Part shown: positions 62,043 through 64,000 of the stretch, one piece after another
Layout of the letters: every line of letters begins with the position of its first letter
How positions within the stretch are numbered: the stretch's first letter is position 1
From: Wuchereria bancrofti
Taxonomy: Eukaryota; Nematoda; Chromadorea; Rhabditida; Onchocercidae
NCBI GenBank assembly: GCA_005281725.1
Contig: SSBO01000001.1
Coordinates: 12,257,475-12,321,474, forward strand
Direction: 5' to 3'
Length of the DNA stretch: 64,000 nucleotides
The notes under the pieces: model-generated
What the model was told of the DNA's origin: nothing
The model's input: only the letters and a program-made list of their open reading frames with translations
Database searches by the model: none
Position numbers and translations under genes: made by a program

Positions 62043-62689
62043 TTTTCGCAATAAATCTTTTTTTAATTGGCATTAAAGCGCTACAGATGGATGTCTCATA
62101 CGATTTTATTCGGGCAAAATGACTTTGTCAATATTTATATTTTCATAGTATTTATTTGACATATTGTTAAATTTTGCTAATAAAATCATTTTTTTAGAAA
62201 AAATTTTATCAGTTATTATTAGAAAAAATTTTTAATTCTAGGAAATAATTTTTAACTTCGATAATTCAATTTTATTTTAAATACTGAAAATTGTAATATT
62301 AATCGAGTTTCAATTAACATAAAATATTATTTACAATGTTTGGAGTGATTTCTTAATTCTAAAATTACATTCATTTAAATTTTAGTTATAAATATGAATC
62401 CATATTAAATTGGTGCAGAATTGTCTGATAAATTAGCTATGAGTTCGATTAGATGTATAAAAACACAGTATAAAAATCATGAAATGATATTAAGAATAGT
62501 ATAATAAATCAAATTGGATTTCAATTCTTTTTTTAAATGATTAATAGCTAAATTCGTAGTCGTTAACTACTCAAAGATTTGCTTTTTTTTTTTTTGTAAT
62601 AGAAATTGAATTTCAAATTTTTAGGCGTGAATAGAAGATCGGATTTCTGCCATTTCGCAAAATGTTAAAAGCTTAATAATAAATTGTTA

Positions 62690-64000
62690 ATGGACAAAAA
62701 AATTGTTAAATCATACGAATGCGAAAATATGCTAAATAGTAATCAACAAACGAGTTCCAATGTTATTCGATGTCCGATACCAACAGCACCAGTACTTGAA
62801 GTAACAATTTGTAATTATCAGATTAATTAGCCCTAAATTTTAATCATATCAATTAATATTTAGGATAATTTTGAAAATTTTTCATATTTGAAAAATTTAA
62901 GAAGACTTGGTAATGATTTAGTAAAGCTTAGTTTAGTCATTTCGATTAGTTGATTAATTATTAATTAATAAGGAATTAACTTATCGATTAAATATATAAC
63001 AATCCAAAAGAGCAAAAAATTTCTGCTGAAGCAGTAAAAATTTTGTTAATATATACGAGCAAATAATTCATTAATTAATTTCTTAGTTTGGTTTATTTTT
63101 TTCTTTTAATGAGTTTTGCATATTGAAACTTTAGTTGTTTGCGAAAATATCTACATATATGTACGTATGTATTCACATTTTACGTCATAAAAACTTCATA
63201 CGTTTTCTACTTTACATTTTAAATATTTAAAAATTGTAAAAAATCTATAACAAATTTAATAAAAATTATGCTAACAATTTTTGCTTTCTTGCACTAACTT
63301 TCATTAGAACTGTGTTAGAATTTTTATTATAACTTTATTAGAACTGTGATGATGCGCCTTATTCCGTAACTATTTTACGTGATCCACCGCCGTACAGTCC
63401 GCCACTGCTATCACAGTCGAATACGGAACCATTTTTGACGGAAATTTCCCAAAAAGAGAACGGGAAATCACGACAATTGCGCCGATGTGATACAGATGTG
63501 ATGTTCAAAGTTGCATTATTTGGTGGGATAATTGCGGGTAGAGTCATTTTAAAATAATTTTTTTACACTAATTTTAAATAAGTATGTTTTAAAACAATAA
63601 TAAAAAAAAACTGAAGCAAATTTTTCAATAAAGTACAAAGTAGTTCGCATATTTGACTTCAAACTTATAAATTTTTTTAAATATTATGCAAGTTATAAGT
63701 ATATACTTTTCTCTTTTGTTATTTTATTCAAATAGTATTTTTTTCCTCCATGGAATTCAGTCCGTAAATCTTTATATGATATCAAAATGATAGCAGTTAG
63801 ATTAATAAATCAAAATTTGCCTCAGTTTTCGATGTTTGAAGTTTTGAAATTTTGACTTGATATAAATTAAAACTGCTTTACAAACAGTTAAATATTGGAT
63901 GGATTACATTGAATTAGAATGACGAAATTAATTTTAATGGTTTTAGATAGTGTTAATTTTGTTGACATTTTTGTGTCACCAACTGAAATTACGAAATATG
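62690..64000 (+). CDS. 5' part of a probable membrane protein with a PPxY motif (runs off the window)
   Basis: Exon 1 is 62690-62800 (MDKKIVKSYECENMLNSNQQ to PTAPVLE, 37 codons, donor GTAACA). Exon 2 is 63342-63537 (NCDDAPYSVTILRDPPPYSP through RRCDTDVMFKVALFGGIIAG, donor GTAGAG, phase 1). Both are in phase. The start is the first ATG in frame after stop codons. The DPPPYSPP segment contains a PPxY motif, which commonly binds WW domains (for example of NEDD4-type ligases). The end of exon 2 turns hydrophobic after a basic RRC, suggesting the start of a membrane helix with a cytoplasmic N-terminus. Later exons lie outside; nothing convincing is seen from 63538 to 64000. Family not recognised. 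Confidence 0.6.

Larger units (their letters stand above)
53488..62689. other. Gene-poor AT-rich region with scattered repeats
   Basis: About 9.2 kb without a supported exon. Noted contents: a degenerate ~45-bp repeat at 54256-54490; a 58-bp tandem duplication at 55715-55829; GAGA-rich sequence near 56345-56390; a 37-bp tandem duplication at 57851-57924; a CT-rich tract near 61525-61567; and TG-rich microsatellites at 61335-61405 and 61838-62042. It may include introns of the minus-strand gene ending at 53060. The 67-codon frame at 53647-53850 (+) is not supported by splice sites. Confidence 0.5.

Noticed and set aside
61662..62122. Cys/Val/Met-rich frames
   Set aside because: Translations of the TG-rich microsatellite.

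Overview
The window looks like nuclear DNA of a parasitic nematode, most likely a filarial/spirurid (clade III) worm. The basis is very AT-rich sequence, many-exon genes with TTTCAG/TTTTAG acceptors, long low-complexity introns and intergenic DNA, and protein-coding exons that read as nematode versions of conserved animal proteins. The genus cannot be fixed from sequence alone. All gene models below were built by hand: exons were joined only where splice sites and reading phase agree. Homology statements come from remembered family sequences, not from a search.

Layout. 1-2.6 kb: no supported gene. 2.65-8.73 kb (+): a secreted protein of about 585 aa with a Gln-rich segment and six tandem 70-codon EF-hand-pair modules. 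10.0 kb (-): tRNA-Lys(UUU). 11.1-15.7 kb (+): an unrecognised acidic, disordered protein with a single-pass membrane exon, an 8-nt microexon and a possible splice switch. 15.8-23.7 kb (-): an 860-aa protein with a CRIB (Cdc42/Rac-binding) motif and SH3-type proline motifs, tail-to-tail with the previous gene and only 60 bp away. 23.7-35.2 kb: gene-poor, holding a 33-bp minisatellite with a 198-bp higher-order repeat, microsatellites and a poly-A run. 35.3-41.3 kb (+): a co-SMAD (SMAD4/SMA-4 class). 42.2-44.5 kb (-): MAK16, a 60S ribosome biogenesis factor. 45.8-51.5 kb (+): CDC45, part of the CMG replicative helicase, head-to-head with MAK16. 53.1-53.5 kb (-): the last exons of an unrecognised gene. 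53.5-62.7 kb: gene-poor. 62.7 kb to the window end (+): the 5' part of a probable membrane protein with a PPxY motif.

The genes share no obvious pathway; the co-SMAD/MAK16/CDC45 block is ordinary conserved animal gene content. The most notable signals are structural. The co-SMAD gene has an intron with GA-AG borders that is a decayed tandem copy of the next exon plus its flanking intron, which looks like intron gain by segmental duplication. The EF-hand gene has exact 210-nt modules. A stand-alone CRIB protein, a 46-bp perfect palindrome at 21.8 kb and the minisatellite's higher-order structure are also worth a look.
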